A stretch of 64,000 nucleotides of DNA from Maricaulis sp. (GCA_017643585.1 JAEPND010000001.1:381834-445833), one strand, 5' to 3'. Positions 1-8,486 are shown, numbered from the stretch's first letter. The notes: generated by a model from the letters alone, not told the origin. Program-made: numbers and translations.

Positions 1-270
1 TATACGGCCCTGCTGGAGACGGAAGGCGTGACCATCAACTTCTCGGAGGATGCGATCGACGCCATTGCTGAGCTCGCGGCAAACGTGAACTCCACCGTTG
101 AGAATATTGGCGCCCGTCGTCTTCAGACCATTATGGAAAAGCTGGTGGAGGAGATTTCCTTCACGGCGTCCGACCGCTCGGGCGAGACCATCGAGATCAA
201 TGCCGATTATGTCCGCACGCAGGTCGGGGAACTGGCCAAGAATGCGGACTTGTCCAAGTTTATCTTGTAG
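1..270 (+). CDS. hslU: HslU (ClpY) ATPase subunit, C-terminal fragment
   Basis: This is the last 89 residues of HslU, the AAA+ unfoldase that feeds substrates into the HslV peptidase in the cytoplasm; the rest lies left of the window. The frame is open from base 1. It shows the sensor-2 helix with [10 protein letters not shown] at fragment residues 34-43, followed by [12 protein letters not shown]. It ends with LSKFIL, the buried hydrophobic C-terminal tail that HslU inserts into HslV to activate it. The stop codon overlaps the 3' end of the convergent smr gene by 11 bases, so any terminators must lie within coding sequence. Family assignment is very secure because both tail and sensor motif are canonical. 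Confidence 0.95.
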   Translation, partial: YTALLETEGVTINFSEDAIDAIAELAANVNSTVENIGARRLQTIMEKLVEEISFTASDRSGETIEINADYVRTQVGELAKNADLSKFIL

Positions 271-853
271 GCGCCTTGCCAGGCGGCCTGACCCGCAGTG
301 TCACATAGAACGCCCCGGCACCGCCATGTCGGGTATGGGCTGCCGAGTATCCTGACACCCACTGACTCAAGTTCTGGTTTCCCAACCATTCCGGCAGCTT
401 ACGCCTCAGAACGCCGGGCTTTTCGGGATATTCCCAAGGTTCGTTTTCACGCGCTCGCTGGGACAGGCCCTTGCCCGTGATCACCAGGACATTGCGGTAA
501 CCTTCATGCCAGGCCATGCGCAGGAAATGAGTCAGTGTCGACAGAGCCTGGTCCTGGGTCAGACCGTGCAGGTCAATACGCGCATCTAGATCCAGCTTGC
601 CGCGCCTGTGGCGCTTCTCTGCACTGCGGTCAACCGGAACTGGCGCGTGGTGGTGCGGCGGATGCGGATGACCAGACAGCCGGGCCAGCCGTTTCGGCGC
701 CGGCTTTTTACCGGTTTTGACAGGCTCGGCAGCGGGCCGGGGGTCATCTTCCTCCAGCGCGCGCGCCTTGCTCTCGTCCATTGGCTTTACGGACCGCGCA
801 ATCTTGCGCCATTCCGCCTTTTCGCCCGGGCTGAGTGTGCGTTTGCGGAACAT
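260..853 (-). CDS. Smr/MutS2-type domain protein
   Basis: A 197-residue protein. The first 85 residues are basic and proline/histidine rich and look disordered. The C-terminal half is an Smr domain with DLHG at 94-97, ITGKG at 125-129 and HGGAG at 176-180, the three signatures of this fold. Smr domains bind nucleic acids and several have endonuclease activity; the substrate of this stand-alone form is not established. The ATG has AGGAACG just upstream. It follows mltA after 8 bases and is the last gene of a tim44-mltA-smr group, an arrangement I recall in other Alphaproteobacteria. Its 3' end runs into hslU. Confidence 0.9.
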   Translation of the reverse strand: MFRKRTLSPGEKAEWRKIARSVKPMDESKARALEEDDPRPAAEPVKTGKKPAPKRLARLSGHPHPPHHHAPVPVDRSAEKRHRRGKLDLDARIDLHGLTQDQALSTLTHFLRMAWHEGYRNVLVITGKGLSQRARENEPWEYPEKPGVLRRKLPEWLGNQNLSQWVSGYSAAHTRHGGAGAFYVTLRVRPPGKAPTR

Positions 854-861
854 GGTCGTTC

Positions 862-2112
862 CTATGCCGGCGGAGTCGCATCAATGATGCGCTGGGCAAC
901 AGCAGTCGGCAGCAGGACGTACCAGCTGGCCTGCGCGCGGGTCGTCCCGGCCCGCCGCTCCGCATCAGACCCCCACCCCCAGAAAAAATCACCGCGTATG
1001 GCGCCATTGATCGCGCCACCGGAATCCTGGGCAACCACCAGGCCAGACCAGGTATCCAATTCAGGCAGATCAGCTGTAAGCCAGATGGGAACACCATGGG
1101 CATGATGCGAGGTATCCACCGCGATTGAGGCCATGGGCGTCAGCGGTAGACCGGCCGATCCCGCAGGCCCGAGATCCGGATCGGTCAGAGGCTGGGTCTG
1201 GAAGAAGACATAACGCGGATTGACGGCAAACAGCTCTGCCGTCGCTTCGGGCCCGTTCGCATTGAGCCAACGCTCAATCCCCTGCTTCGACGCGGCGTGG
1301 CGCTCGAGTTCGCCCCGGCGGATCAATTCGCGACCGATGGAGCGATAGGGCAGACCATTATGCGCGGCAAAGGCGGCACGTTCCTGGTGACCATCCGGGT
1401 AAACCAGGCGGCCGGAGCCCTGGATCTGCAGGAAAAAGACATCAATCGGGCGACCCCAGGCGATCACATCACCGCGGTCCTGGCGCTCGATCTCATCCCG
1501 ATCGCGATAGAAGACCAGCTCGCCACCCTCGACCCGGCCCACAAGGCGACGCCCGGCAAGCGTCTCGTCAAATCGCCCGAGATCGACCGTTACCAGATCA
1601 TCGGGGCGACGACGCAGCGGTTGCGAAAATTCACTATCCGCGCGCTCTCGCACCTCGACAAAGGGTTCGTAATACCCGGTCAGCAAGCCGGTATCGGCAG
1701 GTTCGACCGTCTCGTCTTCGGCGATCGCGGTGATGCGGATAGGCTGAAAGGCCGCTTCAAGCGCTGCACGCCGGGAGGCCGCATCAGACCCGGCCAGCAT
1801 GGCGGCGGCACAGGCGGCGCGCCAGTCGCCGACCGTTCCCGCCCATTCGGCCCGGGGGTTGAGCGGCCGGTCATCGGCCCAGCCCTGCCAGCGCTCGCAG
1901 GAGCGCAGAAACGCGGAAATACCATCCAGCGGGTCGGCCGATTGCCAGTCGCGAAGCGCGTCCCAATGTGCGGGGATCAATTGAAGCTGATCTGGGAGAA
2001 CGAGCTCGGGTTCAACAGTCTCGTCTACCGGTTCCTCGACCGGTTCGGGCTGCTGGCAGGCGGCCAGGAATACGAGGCTGGAAAGAAGCCCGGACTTAAG
2101 CCACCGAGACAC
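862..2112 (-). CDS. mltA: MltA-type membrane-bound lytic transglycosylase
   Basis: A 416-residue murein hydrolase that would cleave glycan strands to 1,6-anhydro products from the outer-membrane side of the periplasm. The GTG at 2112 was chosen because GGGAG sits 7 bases upstream and because the protein then begins with a lipoprotein signal ending in FLAAC, lipidated Cys19. The MltA insert region shows TGYYEP, and the C-terminal 3D domain shows DSGGAINGAIRGDFFWGWG with the family's aspartates. The start overlaps the end of the tim44-like gene by 17 bases, implying translational coupling. A longer in-frame start at 2325 would put an unlikely basic extension ahead of the signal peptide. Confidence 0.92.
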   Translation of the reverse strand: MSRWLKSGLLSSLVFLAACQQPEPVEEPVDETVEPELVLPDQLQLIPAHWDALRDWQSADPLDGISAFLRSCERWQGWADDRPLNPRAEWAGTVGDWRAACAAAMLAGSDAASRRAALEAAFQPIRITAIAEDETVEPADTGLLTGYYEPFVEVRERADSEFSQPLRRRPDDLVTVDLGRFDETLAGRRLVGRVEGGELVFYRDRDEIERQDRGDVIAWGRPIDVFFLQIQGSGRLVYPDGHQERAAFAAHNGLPYRSIGRELIRRGELERHAASKQGIERWLNANGPEATAELFAVNPRYVFFQTQPLTDPDLGPAGSAGLPLTPMASIAVDTSHHAHGVPIWLTADLPELDTWSGLVVAQDSGGAINGAIRGDFFWGWGSDAERRAGTTRAQASWYVLLPTAVAQRIIDATPPA

Positions 2113-2725
2113 TGGACAACTCCCAATTGGGATCCGAACTCGTGGTCTTGCGCTCGAACGTCCAGTATTCGACGGTCTTGGCCAGATTGGCGAGGTCACC
2201 GGAAACGCGGTTTCCGTCCTTATCCAGCGTTTCCGTGGCGATTTCCGCTTCAAAACGGACCTTGACCCGCGCCGTACCCGATCTGTGTTCGGCCTCGGTG
2301 ATGTCGGCAGACTTGATGCGATCAATTTCCGACTTCACGGTTTCGCCCCGGCTCTCCCGGTCGTTAATCGCCCGTTCGTAACGGTAGAACACGGCGGAGG
2401 CCAGAAGTCCCGACAAGCGATCCCGGTCACCGGCTGCAAAAGCCTCGACAATCATCCGATACGCTGCCTTGGCACCCTCAACAAACTCATTCGGATCAAA
2501 GCGGGAGTCCGCTGCCGCAATGGCTTCCAGGCCCGCCGCCGCAGGACCCTCAAAGGCCGGGCGCAGATTGGGCTGGGCCGGGCCACGGTCGAGCCCGGCC
2601 GGGTTGCGATTGTCCGATGTCGGGGCTTCCATATGGCCTTCATGCCGTCCCAGCACGGTGAACAGCTTGAAGCCGAAGAAGACGGCTATTCCGCCAAAGA
2701 TTAGAATGGTTAGAACGTCGATCAT
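2096..2725 (-). CDS. Tim44/TimA-like domain membrane protein
   Basis: A 209-residue protein with one N-terminal membrane segment (about residues 3-24) and a short variable linker. A C-terminal Tim44-like domain follows (about 70-209), with the WTFERK and DPNWELSSV blocks of bacterial TimA proteins. In mitochondria Tim44 anchors the import motor; bacterial relatives are membrane-anchored and poorly characterised. The ATG at 2725 was preferred over an upstream start at 2770 because the protein then opens directly with the membrane helix. It heads the tim44-mltA-smr operon, divergent from secB, and shares a 187-base promoter region with it. Confidence 0.85.
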   Translation of the reverse strand: MIDVLTILIFGGIAVFFGFKLFTVLGRHEGHMEAPTSDNRNPAGLDRGPAQPNLRPAFEGPAAAGLEAIAAADSRFDPNEFVEGAKAAYRMIVEAFAAGDRDRLSGLLASAVFYRYERAINDRESRGETVKSEIDRIKSADITEAEHRSGTARVKVRFEAEIATETLDKDGNRVSGDLANLAKTVEYWTFERKTTSSDPNWELSSVSVA

Positions 2726-2865
2726 TCTTTCAGGGCCCTGACTGGCTGTGAAATTGGCTCCAGACACCAATACTAGAACATTTTGGCGTTTCGTCAGCTA
2801 GTTCAATATCAGGCGTACAGCTTGCCGCTGTTCTGCTCGCATGCTAACCGGCCCGCTTCGTGTAT

Positions 2866-2889
2866 TTGGCCCATGGGCCAATTGATCAA
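2866..2889. promoter_or_regulatory. Perfect 16-bp palindrome ahead of secB
   Basis: TTGGCCCATGGGCCAA at 2866-2881 is a perfect 16-base palindrome without a spacer, directly followed by a second palindrome TTGATCAA at 2882-2889. Both lie in the secB/tim44 divergent region, about 25 bases upstream of the secB start. A spacerless palindrome is a better candidate for a dimeric DNA-binding protein than for an RNA hairpin. No binding protein is identified. Confidence 0.5.
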
Positions 2890-2912
2890 CGCTGACCCGC
2901 CAGGGGAATATT

Positions 2913-3431
2913 ATGGCCGACGCTCCGACCACGCCTGCTGAAGGCGAAATGCCGAAAGTTCCGTCGCTTCGCATTCTGACCCAGTTCATCAAAGATCTGT
3001 CTTTCGAGAACCCGTCTTTCACGGAAGCCACTCGCAGTCAGAAGCCGCCGAACATCGACCTTGGTATTGACGTCCAGGCCCGGACGCTGTCTCCGGACAC
3101 CTATGAAGTCACGCTGAACTTTTCGGCGCGCGCTGTTGCGGAAGACGAAGCTGTCGTGTTCATCGCCGAGCTGGCCTATGCCGGCGTTTTCCAGATGGCA
3201 AACATCTCGGATGCAGATCGCGAACCTTTCCTGCTGATCGAATGCCCGCGCATGATCTTCCCGTTTGCACGCCGCATCCTGGCTGATGTCACGCGCGATG
3301 GTGGTTTCCCGCCGCTGATGCTGGATCCGGTTGATTTCGCGAACCTGTATCGCGCTCAGCTGGCCAAGCGCGCAGCTGCAGCCCAGGGCGCCGAGACCAA
3401 CGGCAATGGCGACCCGGCCGCTGCCAACTAA
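2913..3431 (+). CDS. secB: Protein-export chaperone SecB
   Basis: A 172-residue cytosolic tetrameric chaperone that keeps outer-membrane and periplasmic precursors unfolded and passes them to SecA. Family blocks are clear: LRILTQFIKDLSFENP near the N-terminus, then ELAYAGVF, LLIECPRMIFPFARRI and GGFPPLMLDPVDF. The C-terminal tail is an alanine- and asparagine-rich low-complexity stretch, as in other Alphaproteobacteria. AGGGG precedes the ATG by six bases. Its stop overlaps the convergent dnaQ stop by 4 bases. Near-origin placement beside maf, coaE, aroE and dnaQ is a recognisable alphaproteobacterial arrangement. Confidence 0.96.
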   Translation: MADAPTTPAEGEMPKVPSLRILTQFIKDLSFENPSFTEATRSQKPPNIDLGIDVQARTLSPDTYEVTLNFSARAVAEDEAVVFIAELAYAGVFQMANISDADREPFLLIECPRMIFPFARRILADVTRDGGFPPLMLDPVDFANLYRAQLAKRAAAAQGAETNGNGDPAAAN

Positions 3432-4123
3432 TTGACAGACTGAAGCTGTTTCCAGAGCGCGTCTTCGCCCATCTCGTCAATAAAGGCGCTATGGGCGGCG
3501 CGCTCTGTGTCGTTGACGCGTGATTCAAGCGGGCGTTGACGTTGGGGGCGGCTTGGAAACTCGACCTTTCCACCCTTGGACTTGGCCTGCCCGGACAGAT
3601 CCAGTGCGCGCGTACGCCCGCCCGTTAGCTCCAGATAGACTTCTGCCAGCAGCAGGGAGTCGATCAAGGCCCCGTGTTTTTCACGGGTTTCCAGCGAGAT
3701 ATCGAAACGCTTGCAGAGCGCGTCGAGAGAGACATAGCTGCCCGGGAACATGGCGCGCGCAATGCGGGCCGTGTCCTTGAACCGGTCCTCGGGATAGGGG
3801 TCTCGGCCCAGCCGCTCCATTTCCATATTGATGAAACCGCGGTCGAACGGCGCGTTATGCGCCACCATGACGGCATCACCTACAAAATCGGCGAACTCTT
3901 GTGCAACCTCGCCGAAGACTGGCTTGTCGGCTAGGAATTCATCCGTCAGGCCAGTGATATCCACCACTTCCTTCGGCGTGGATCGCTGTGGATTGATATA
4001 GGCGTGAAAAGTTTTTCCGGTCGGGATGCAGTCGATGACCTCGACACAGCCCAGCTCGGTGATGCGGTCCCCGGTATTGGGGTCGAGGCCTGTGGTCTCG
4101 GTATCGAATACTATTTCCCGCAT
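3428..4123 (-). CDS. dnaQ: DNA polymerase III epsilon subunit (3'-5' exonuclease)
   Basis: A 231-residue DEDDh-family proofreading exonuclease of the replicative polymerase. Exo I is DTET with D7 and E9, Exo II is HNAPFDRGF with D94, and Exo III is HGALIDS with H150 and D155, so all catalytic residues are present. The extension after about residue 170 would carry the polymerase-binding segment. It is the last gene of the leftward PPSR-maf-aroE-coaE-dnaQ run and its ATG shares one base with the coaE stop. The length fits epsilon subunits of this class. Confidence 0.93.
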   Translation of the reverse strand: MREIVFDTETTGLDPNTGDRITELGCVEVIDCIPTGKTFHAYINPQRSTPKEVVDITGLTDEFLADKPVFGEVAQEFADFVGDAVMVAHNAPFDRGFINMEMERLGRDPYPEDRFKDTARIARAMFPGSYVSLDALCKRFDISLETREKHGALIDSLLLAEVYLELTGGRTRALDLSGQAKSKGGKVEFPSRPQRQRPLESRVNDTERAAHSAFIDEMGEDALWKQLQSVN

Positions 4124-4734
4124 CAGCCCTTTTCGCCCCGTGTCTTGTGCTGCCGGATATCGGCCAGGATATCGCGCACTTGTTTGCGGGCGGATTCAAG
4201 CCCCTTGGAGGTCTCAACCGCATAGTCGGCGCGCTTCAGCTTTTCCGATTCCGGCATTTGTCTGGCAAGTATCAGATCCAGCTTTTCTTCAGTCATGCCG
4301 GGTCTTTCGAGCACTCGCGCACGGCGCACAGTGTCAGGAGCATGGCACACGACCACGACATCAACGGCCGCTTCACCTCCTGTTTCAAAAAGAAGCGGGA
4401 TATCGAACAGGACAATATCGATTTCCTGTTCCCGGGCCTCAGCCACAAAGGCGGCGCGCGCGGCTTCCACCAGCGGATGCACTATCGCTTCAAGCTTGCC
4501 GAAACCGGCCGGGTCTTCGCGGAGCACCGCGGACAGTTCGCCCCGATCGATCGCGCCATCGCTCAACACATCACCGAAGGCTTCGCTGACGGGCCCGATT
4601 GCAGCGCCACCCTTTGCGTAGAGTTCATGCACAGCGGCATCAGAGTCGAACACCGCAACACCTTGCTCAGCGAACAATGCAGCTGTCGCTGATTTCCCCA
4701 TTCCGATCGATCCTGTAAGGCCAATACGGATCAT
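4123..4734 (-). CDS. coaE: Dephospho-CoA kinase
   Basis: A 203-residue P-loop kinase that phosphorylates the 3'-hydroxyl of dephospho-CoA in the last step of coenzyme A synthesis. The Walker A loop GSIGMGKS occupies residues 8-15. The family's DSDAAVHELY block follows, and later come IVHPLVEA and DIPLLFETGGE, typical of CoaE. Its ATG overlaps the aroE stop by 4 bases, and its stop overlaps the dnaQ start by 1 base, so translational coupling is likely through the whole run. Length and motifs match the family and nothing is missing. Confidence 0.95.
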   Translation of the reverse strand: MIRIGLTGSIGMGKSATAALFAEQGVAVFDSDAAVHELYAKGGAAIGPVSEAFGDVLSDGAIDRGELSAVLREDPAGFGKLEAIVHPLVEAARAAFVAEAREQEIDIVLFDIPLLFETGGEAAVDVVVVCHAPDTVRRARVLERPGMTEEKLDLILARQMPESEKLKRADYAVETSKGLESARKQVRDILADIRQHKTRGEKG

Positions 4735-5576
4735 TCATGGGACTCCAGGGCTTGTACCAATAGCAATCGGATATCGGCCTGCTCTGGTGCGGCGCAGCCA
4801 AAGAAGGCCTGGAAACTTGGCTTGCCCTGTTCAATCAACATGCCCAATCCGTCGATACCAAGCAGGCCGCGGGCGCGCGCATCGGCCAGAAACCGGGTTT
4901 CCAGAGGTGTATACACCGTATCAACCGCGACCAGATTCTCGCCTGCTTGCGACCAGTCCATTTCCAGAGGTATCTGGCCCTTGAGACCGAGAGACGTTGC
5001 ATTGACGACGATATCGACTTCGCCAAGCAGACGGCTGCGATCATCCCAGGACAAGATCTCTGAATTGGGGGCCAGGTCCCGGGCAATCTCCCGGGCTTTG
5101 TCCAGGCTCCGATTGGCAATCGCGACATCGCTGGCGCCTGCGTCCAAAAGCCCATAGGTGACTGCACGAGATGCGCCACCCGCGCCAAGAACCAGGACGG
5201 ATCGACCTGCCGGTTCAACGCCTGCCTTCCTTAAAGATGAAATGAATCCATAGGCATCGGTATTGTCGGCATGGATTTCACCATCGACTGATGTCAACAG
5301 GTTGGCAGCACCGATTTTATCCGCAGCATCCGAGATCCGGTTGGCGATCATCAAGGCGTCGGTCTTGTGCGGCAAGGTTACATTCAGCCCTTTCAGCCCG
5401 GCGCGAAACAAGGCCGATACGACGGGGGCGAACATGTGAGGGGTCGCGATATAGGGGGTGTAGACGGCATTGATCCCGGCCGCCTCAATCCAGGCGGACA
5501 TCATCAAGGGCGACAATGAGTGGGCGATGGGCTGACCGATTACGCCGGCCGTGAGGGCTGCTCCGGTCGGTCTCAT
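4731..5576 (-). CDS. aroE: Shikimate dehydrogenase
   Basis: A 281-residue NADP-dependent enzyme that reduces 3-dehydroshikimate to shikimate in aromatic amino acid synthesis. SLSPLM at about 20-25 binds substrate, NVTLPHK carries catalytic Lys71, and DNTDAYG at 104-110 holds the catalytic aspartate. The nucleotide-binding loop is GAGGASRA at 131-138, followed by IANRSLDKA. C-terminal GIDGLGMLIEQG is also a family signature. It overlaps maf upstream and coaE downstream by 4 bases each. All expected residues for the housekeeping AroE subtype are seen. Confidence 0.95.
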   Translation of the reverse strand: MRPTGAALTAGVIGQPIAHSLSPLMMSAWIEAAGINAVYTPYIATPHMFAPVVSALFRAGLKGLNVTLPHKTDALMIANRISDAADKIGAANLLTSVDGEIHADNTDAYGFISSLRKAGVEPAGRSVLVLGAGGASRAVTYGLLDAGASDVAIANRSLDKAREIARDLAPNSEILSWDDRSRLLGEVDIVVNATSLGLKGQIPLEMDWSQAGENLVAVDTVYTPLETRFLADARARGLLGIDGLGMLIEQGKPSFQAFFGCAAPEQADIRLLLVQALESHE

Positions 5577-6166
5577 GTCTCGATAACTCCCAGTTCACGC
5601 AGGGCGTTCAAGAACGGCAATAAGGGCAAGCCGAGGATGGCGTAATAATCGCCTTCCACTTTTTCGAACAATTGAGCGCCCAGACCTTCATAGGCATAAG
5701 CTCCGACACTTGCAGTCAGCGCATCTCCCGCTTTTTCGAGATAGGCGTCGAGAAAGCCCTCGGAAAATTCGCGGACGTGAATCGTCGAGGTTTGCGACCA
5801 GCTCCACACCTCATTGCCATCGCGATGAAGCGACAGACCGGAATGGAGATAGTGTGGACGGCCCCGCATCTTGATGAGACGGTCGCGCGCCAGTGATGCA
5901 TCCGGCAATTTGTCGAGCAACTCGCCGTTTAATTCCATGGTCTGGTCAGCACCCAGAACGAAGACGTCAGGCATGCGGTTGGAAACGTCCGATGATTTCG
6001 CCCGGCCCAACAACAATGCCATTTCCTTGGGTGACAAAGCGCTGTTTGCGCATTTGAGTTCCGCTTCGTCGACACTGGACTTGTTGATCGTGAACGGCAC
6101 CTGCGCCTGTTCGAGCACCAATCGACGGATCTGACTGCCGGAGGCCAGGACCAGTTGTTCAGGCAT
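5573..6166 (-). CDS. maf: Maf-family nucleotide pyrophosphatase
   Basis: A 197-residue Maf protein, a house-cleaning pyrophosphatase acting on nucleoside triphosphates. The N-terminal LASGSQIRR is a variant of the usual LASxSPRR motif. FVLGADQTM, KMRGRPHYLHSGLSL and SVGAYAYEGLGAQLFEKVEGDYYAILGLPL supply the catalytic acidic and lysine residues. The substrate class (modified pyrimidines versus 7-methyl-GTP) cannot be fixed from sequence alone. It overlaps the PPSR gene by 8 bases and aroE by 4. This gene order next to the origin is shared with Caulobacter relatives. Confidence 0.9.
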   Translation of the reverse strand: MPEQLVLASGSQIRRLVLEQAQVPFTINKSSVDEAELKCANSALSPKEMALLLGRAKSSDVSNRMPDVFVLGADQTMELNGELLDKLPDASLARDRLIKMRGRPHYLHSGLSLHRDGNEVWSWSQTSTIHVREFSEGFLDAYLEKAGDALTASVGAYAYEGLGAQLFEKVEGDYYAILGLPLLPFLNALRELGVIET

Positions 6167-7001
6167 CTTGTGCTCTTTTCTCGTTGAGAAGGTTGATGAT
6201 TTTCGCAGCAGTCTCTTCGATGGAACGGCGGGTCACATCAATCGAGGGCCAGCCGTGTTTTGCGTATAGCCGTTTAGCGTGCAGGACTTCTTCGCGGACC
6301 GAAAAATCGTCGATGTAATCCGTGTCCCGACCCTCATTGAGGTTGAGCAAGCGGTTGCGGCGAATTTGTACAATTCGCTCTGGCGAAGCCGTCAATCCAA
6401 CGATCAACGGGTTTTTCAGACTGGCAAGGTCGGTCGGCAGCGGAGCAGATTGCACCAGGGGAATGTTTGCAGCCCGATAACCGCGGTGCGCCAGATAGAT
6501 ACTGGTCGGCGTTTTTGAGGTCCGGCTCACGCCCAGCAGTACAATGTCCGCGGCCTCGAAATTATCGCCCTGGCCGTCATCATGCGCCATCGTGTAATTC
6601 ATTGCCTCGATGCGATTGTAATACTGGGCATCTAGGGATCGCTGGGCGCCGGCGCGGCTGGCGATCGGGCGGGCGAGATAAGAGCTCAACGTCGCCAGCA
6701 TGGGATCGAGAACTGCAATAGCCGGCACACCGATTTCCATACAACGGGTTTCCAGCTCCCGGCGTAGATCCGGATTGACGATCGTGTACATGACCACGCC
6801 CGGATAACCGGCGATTTCCTCAAGCACCCGGTCGAGCTGGCGCGAGGATCGGACGAGGGCATAGAGGTGCTCGAGCGGATTGGTGTTCTCGAACTGCGCG
6901 ACAGAGGCCCGCATCACTTCCATCAGAGTTTCGCCGGTTGAATCGGAAACCATGTGGATATGAAAACAGGTATCAATTTGGGATCGTTCGGTGTCAGTCA
7001 T
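6159..7001 (-). CDS. PPSR / DUF299 kinase-phosphorylase
   Basis: A 280-residue member of the family that reversibly phosphorylates an enzyme partner, known for pyruvate phosphate dikinase or phosphoenolpyruvate synthase, using ADP and phosphate. The P-loop GVSRTSKT lies at about 157-164. HIHMVSDSTGET near the N-terminus and LNLNEGRDTDYID toward the end are family blocks. A GTG immediately precedes the chosen ATG at 7001, so translation could begin at 7004. It opens the leftward operon and directly borders the origin, where Caulobacter has the same family. The partner enzyme is not in the window. Confidence 0.9.
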   Translation of the reverse strand: MTDTERSQIDTCFHIHMVSDSTGETLMEVMRASVAQFENTNPLEHLYALVRSSRQLDRVLEEIAGYPGVVMYTIVNPDLRRELETRCMEIGVPAIAVLDPMLATLSSYLARPIASRAGAQRSLDAQYYNRIEAMNYTMAHDDGQGDNFEAADIVLLGVSRTSKTPTSIYLAHRGYRAANIPLVQSAPLPTDLASLKNPLIVGLTASPERIVQIRRNRLLNLNEGRDTDYIDDFSVREEVLHAKRLYAKHGWPSIDVTRRSIEETAAKIINLLNEKRAQDA

Positions 7002-7004
7002 CAC

Positions 7005-7435
7005 GCGCTCGGTCTGTTAACGACTTGTTAATAACTTCCGCCGTTGTCCTCAATCACCCGATCGACGATTTTCGGCTGTGGGTAATACCCGGTCATACCC
7101 CGATAATTTCACATATTTGTCCACAGCTCGCCTGTGTGTTGATAAGCCTGTGAGTGATTTTTCCGGGGATAATCATCCAACAGGATTATACCTCTTTTTC
7201 AACAGGGAAAAATTCAATAAATATATGAATTATATTACTTTCCCAGCTTATCAAGACAATGATTTTCAGCTGAGAAATCGGATTATCCAGTGGCAATATA
7301 GCCCGTTGGTATGCGGATAAATCAGATACCCACGAAATCCACGGCACAACAACAACGACTCCCTTAAATCTATTTATAAAGGGAAGTGAAAACGACGCAT
7401 TGAACCTGTGGACGGAGCGTCCTAAAGCACTCGGT
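7005..7435. other. oriC: Chromosomal replication origin (oriC, Cori-type)
   Basis: The 431 bases between the PPSR gene and hemE hold no gene and are far more AT-rich than the surroundings, especially 7190-7260 and 7360-7380. DnaA-box-like 9-mers lie at 7117-7125 (TTGTCCACA), 7137-7145 reverse (TTATCAACA) and 7312-7320 reverse (TTATCCGCA), each one mismatch from TTATCCACA. Weaker ones lie at 7248-7256 (TTATCAAGA), 7283-7291 (TTATCCAGT) and 7407-7415 reverse (CCGTCCACA). A perfect CtrA box is at 7017-7031 and one GANTC methylation site at 7357-7361. In Caulobacter the origin also sits between this family of gene and hemE, so the call rests on both content and synteny. Origin activity is inferred. 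Confidence 0.88.
7017..7031. promoter_or_regulatory. CtrA binding box in the origin
   Basis: TTAACGACTTGTTAA is an exact match to the TTAA-N7-TTAA consensus of the cell-cycle regulator CtrA. It lies just inside the origin, 16 bases upstream of the PPSR start codon. In Caulobacter, CtrA bound to such boxes in the origin blocks replication initiation in swarmer cells. A second, imperfect copy (TTAA-N7-TATA) lies at 7364-7378. Binding is inferred from sequence. Confidence 0.75.
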
Positions 7436-8470
7436 ATGACCGATGCTGTTTCAAAACCGATCCTCAATATCCTGAAGGGTGAGACGCTCTCACCGCCTCC
7501 CATCTGGATGATGCGCCAGGCAGGCCGTTATCTGGCCGAATACCGGGAAGTGCGCTCCCGGGCCAAGGACTTCATTGATTTCTGCTTCTCTCCGGATCTT
7601 GCGTCCGAGGTGACACTTCAGCCGATCCGCCGGTTCGGCTTTGATGCAGCGATCATGTTCGCGGACATCCTTTTGATCCCGATCGCCCTGGGCCGACGGG
7701 TCTGGTTTGTGACAGGCGAAGGGCCCAAGCTGGACCCCTTCGACGTCGCCAATTTCCAGGAGCTGGCTGACAAGCGTGACGACAGCGTGCTTGCATCAAT
7801 CGGAGAGACCTTGCGTTTGACCAAGGCGGAACTGCCTGCAGAAACGACGTTGATTGGCTTTGCGGGCGCGCCCTGGACGGTTGCAACCTACATGGTTGAG
7901 GGCGGAGGCTCGAAAGACCGGTTCAAAACCCGTGTCGCGGCTTATGACCAGGCCGAGGCGTTCGATGCGATGATGGATATCATTGCCGATGCGACCGCAG
8001 ACTATCTAGTCATGCAGGCCCATGCCGGTGCGGAAGTCCTGAAGATATTCGACAGCTGGGCTGAAGGTCTTCCGGAACCGCTGTTTGATCGGGTCATCAT
8101 CCGGCCGACCAAGCGCATTGTGGATCGCATTCGCGCGCAGGGCGTTGATCTGCCGATTATCGGTTTTCCTCGCGGCGCGGGTACGCTGTATCCCAAATAC
8201 GCTCGCGAGACAGGTGTTACGGCGCTGGCACTCGACACGGCTGTTGATCCCAAGTGGATGGATGAGAATTTGCCGGCGGGCTTGCCGGTCCAGGGCCATC
8301 TCGATCCGGCCGTTCTGCGCACGGGCGGAGCTGTGCTGAAGGCCGAGGTGGATCGTCTGGTGGACGCCTGGTCTGGCCGACCCCATATCTTCAATCTGGG
8401 CCACGGGATCACGCCTGACGTGCCGGTTGCCCATGTTGAACAATTGATCCGGTCGGTACGCGACCGCTAA
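7436..8470 (+). CDS. hemE: Uroporphyrinogen decarboxylase
   Basis: A 344-residue cytosolic enzyme that removes the four acetate carboxyls of uroporphyrinogen III to give coproporphyrinogen III. The N-terminal signature MRQAGRYL is at 26-33, followed by LQPIRRFGFDAAIMFADIL with the substrate-binding aspartate, and GFAGAPWTVATYMVEG and NLGHGITPDVPVAHV later. The ATG at 7436 was chosen because alphaproteobacterial HemE proteins begin near this point; a TTG at 7400 would add 12 residues inside the origin. It is the first gene right of the origin and is followed after 16 bases by hemH and then hemJ, forming a haem operon. Confidence 0.95.
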   Translation: MTDAVSKPILNILKGETLSPPPIWMMRQAGRYLAEYREVRSRAKDFIDFCFSPDLASEVTLQPIRRFGFDAAIMFADILLIPIALGRRVWFVTGEGPKLDPFDVANFQELADKRDDSVLASIGETLRLTKAELPAETTLIGFAGAPWTVATYMVEGGGSKDRFKTRVAAYDQAEAFDAMMDIIADATADYLVMQAHAGAEVLKIFDSWAEGLPEPLFDRVIIRPTKRIVDRIRAQGVDLPIIGFPRGAGTLYPKYARETGVTALALDTAVDPKWMDENLPAGLPVQGHLDPAVLRTGGAVLKAEVDRLVDAWSGRPHIFNLGHGITPDVPVAHVEQLIRSVRDR

Positions 8471-8486
8471 CCGGCAGGCGAATATC

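Noticed and set aside
1297-2265. A 322-codon frame opposite mltA
   Set aside because: Antisense shadow; mltA has lipobox and catalytic motifs.
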